This document shows positions 63,804-64,000 of a stretch of DNA of 64,000 nt, piece after piece (position 1 is the first letter of the stretch; the number at the start of each line of letters is the position of its first letter). A program made the position numbers and the translations under genes. Origin of the DNA: Phellopilus nigrolimitatus (taxonomy: Eukaryota > Basidiomycota > Agaricomycetes > Hymenochaetales > Hymenochaetaceae); assembly GCA_021029095.1 (NCBI GenBank), contig JAJOHG010000049.1:124001-188000 (forward strand), read 5' to 3'. Below the pieces are notes generated by a model. It searched no databases and was not told the DNA's origin. It saw only the letters and a program-made list of their open reading frames with translations.

Positions 63804-64000
63804 AGCGTCTAGACTGTTTGTCGTTGACCCCCTTTTTCTTCTTTGGTGGGACGAGGAGGCTTCGTCAAAACCCAGACGAGTAGGTCACTGAACAGTATTT
63901 TATCTGCGGCTATTATGAGGCATATTCGGAAGAAAAGCAGGCAAGTGATAATCAGTCGTCCGTCCAGTTTGCAGTAATGCTAATGTAAAATGACTTTAGA
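63804..64000. other. Possible intron / downstream sequence to window edge
   Basis: Starts with a plausible donor GTGAGCGTC. I see no further coding signal. Confidence 0.35.

Larger units (their letters stand above)
62666..64000. mobile_element. Pack-type hAT element 2 (right end outside window)
   Basis: Begins TAGGGCATACCACGAGTCC and its first ~155 bp match the left end of the MITE at 7225 and, inverted, the right end of Pack element 1 (including GGATCACCCGTTGACGGGTG). At 62821 the MITE sequence stops at ACCCGCGGGTA and host coding sequence begins at once, the same breakpoint region as in element 1. The matching end and target duplication (candidate tcttggcc at 62658-62665) would lie beyond 64000, so its size is unknown. 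Confidence 0.65.

Overview
The window is eukaryotic and almost certainly from a basidiomycete fungus (Agaricomycetes-like). The reasons are GT-AG introns of about 50-75 nt, a fungal-type clathrin light chain, Mdl1-type ABC transporter, CYP505-type P450 and fungal eIF4G architecture, plus Ty1/copia elements. No bacterial operon, CRISPR array, tRNA or rRNA was recognised.

Layout. (1) 1-2.2 kb is the only ordinary gene space: the 5' part of a mitochondrial ABC half-transporter (minus strand, runs off the left edge) and a complete four-exon clathrin light chain gene (minus strand). A decayed CYP505-like P450 fragment follows at about 3.0-3.4 kb. (2) 3.6-12.1 kb is a deep nest of mobile elements: solo LTRs with 5-bp target duplications, hairpin (fold-back) elements, an interrupted PIF/Harbinger transposase, a hAT-type MITE with an 8-bp duplication, and a 2.24-kb hAT-type element (4379-6617) that carries a piece of the coatomer beta' (COPB2) gene between its inverted repeats. 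(3) 12.1-21.7 kb holds a repeat block, a BTB-protein fragment, an unidentified gene X, and broken eIF4G and importin-beta genes. (4) 21.7-25.3 kb is hairpin elements, a truncated copia 5' end and a copia deletion derivative. (5) 25.7-33.9 kb is a mosaic of broken housekeeping-gene pieces (RPL30, ATP-citrate lyase, cyclin, CASP/Coy1-like, RVB1, SWI1/ARID, aldehyde dehydrogenase). (6) 34.6-53.5 kb is a copia array: one intact 1535-codon element (A), one intact 1445-codon element (B) nested in a deletion derivative of A, and two A derivatives whose pol region sits inverted behind a forward LTR. (7) 53.5-57.7 kb is a direct duplicate of much of 12.1-16.5 kb. (8) 57.7-62.6 kb is a second gene-fragment mosaic (ATP-citrate lyase, gene X tail, DBP2, SNF2/STH1, RVB1, cyclin, Mediator 13), partly an inverted copy of 25.9-29.3 kb. 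(9) From 62.67 kb to the right edge a second hAT-type end is followed by the next part of COPB2 and a glycyl-tRNA synthetase fragment.

Nearly all host-like genes after 3 kb are pieces with frameshifts, stops or missing catalytic parts, yet they keep introns. They are therefore DNA-level copies, not retrocopies. Both large copia ORFs are open over more than 1400 codons, so the many frameshifts are unlikely to be general sequencing error. The most interesting system is the hAT-type family (TIR starting TAGGGC, 8-bp duplications) that has swapped its AT-rich core for host gene fragments, that is, Pack-type elements in a fungus. Next come copia derivatives that would be transcribed as antisense pol RNA.
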